A DNA stretch of 64,000 nucleotides from Endomychus coccineus. Lineage: Eukaryota; Arthropoda; Insecta; Coleoptera; Endomychidae. The first letter of the stretch is position 1. Each line of letters starts with the position of its first letter. Shown piece by piece: positions 63,573-64,000 of the stretch. The stretch spans positions 31,104,297-31,168,296 of the forward strand of contig OY294068.1 in assembly GCA_958510875.1 (NCBI GenBank), read 5' to 3'. Under the pieces are notes generated by a model. The model ran no database searches, was not told where the DNA came from, and was given only the letters and a program-made list of their open reading frames with translations. The position numbers and the translations under genes were made by a program.

Positions 63573-64000
63573 GTGAGAAAATTTAAAATGAGATAAAATG
63601 AAGAATTGAACCAATATTGTAGAATTAAACACTAATGTTAATAACACTTCAATTTGTAACTTCTGTTACCTGAGTTTTGAGTAATACCAATATAGATGGT
63701 TAAAATTTCCTATCATGTAATAAAGGGTGAAACTATAGAATTTTTTAGAAATTCAAATTATTGCTGAATGATTCTAGGAATGAATTCCAAAATGATTATT
63801 TTCATGAATCAAAATTTCTATATTCTGTGAATCATATATTTGGCTTCTTATAAAACTTTAGGGAGTATTTATGACGAAAGAAGTAGAAATATTTGGTAAA
63901 AGCAGAATGTAATATCAAAACATTGAAATTCCTAAAGTTTTATGAGAAAGGATTTGAATTAGACAGCTGAAAACAAGTACTTTGCTATATTGATCCTTTT
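63573..64000 (+). other. NEMF intron 5 (partial)
   Basis: Begins with the GTGAGA donor at 63573 and runs off the window. 63698-63750 is related to 19673-19720. AAAACTTTAGG (63855-63865) and its complement CCTAAAGTTTT (63933-63943) form an inverted pair about 90 bp apart. No acceptor is seen before the edge. Confidence 0.6.

Overview
This is eukaryotic, AT-rich genomic DNA from an arthropod, almost certainly an insect. The evidence is spliced genes with GT-AG introns and insect-type transposons (mariner, a Tc1/mariner relative with about 41 residues between its last two catalytic acids, PIF/Harbinger, hAT, an insect Crypton, Penelope-like elements and several LINEs). A beetle would fit, but the order cannot be fixed from the sequence.

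Only two host genes are clearly readable. (1) A minus-strand unconventional myosin runs from about 52.1 kb leftward past the left edge. Six coding exons (52020-52126, 30479-30541, 10316-10583, 10066-10256, 5773-6150, 2709-2951) join without a phase clash into about 416 residues of motor domain, from the start of the motor core to just after the DIFGFE relay region. Four of its five introns are large (2.8, 3.9, 19.9 and 21.5 kb) and hold most of the repeats; the fifth is 59 bp. (2) A plus-strand NEMF/Caliban (Rqc2) gene starts at 61861 and leaves the right edge; five exons give about 370 residues.

The rest is mostly mobile DNA, much of it nested. Left to right: a LINE RNase H tail split by a 2-kb foldback; a MITE family (four copies, CCGGGATATC termini, TA target); further foldbacks; mariner; a Harbinger with a TAA duplication; a Penelope-like element (PLE) with a MITE inside it; a 2.4-kb transposon with 640-bp inverted repeats; two foldbacks sharing TTAGTCCAGTC ends; LINE, hAT and SINE nested together; a Crypton with one intron; a second mariner; a 15-unit satellite of about 170 bp (31457-34008); several PLEs; a piece resembling the p97 cofactor p47 between 140-bp direct repeats; a THAP-domain relic; two more LINEs; and inverted PLE ends upstream of NEMF.

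The most interesting system is the set of hammerhead-ribozyme motifs in the terminal regions of the PLEs. At least three sequence families are visible. One copy (58469-58512, minus strand) keeps every core nucleotide, a 6-bp stem I and a GUA cleavage triplet; the others show graded decay. Several PLEs also lie as inverted pairs of 3' ends, so the ribozymes face each other.
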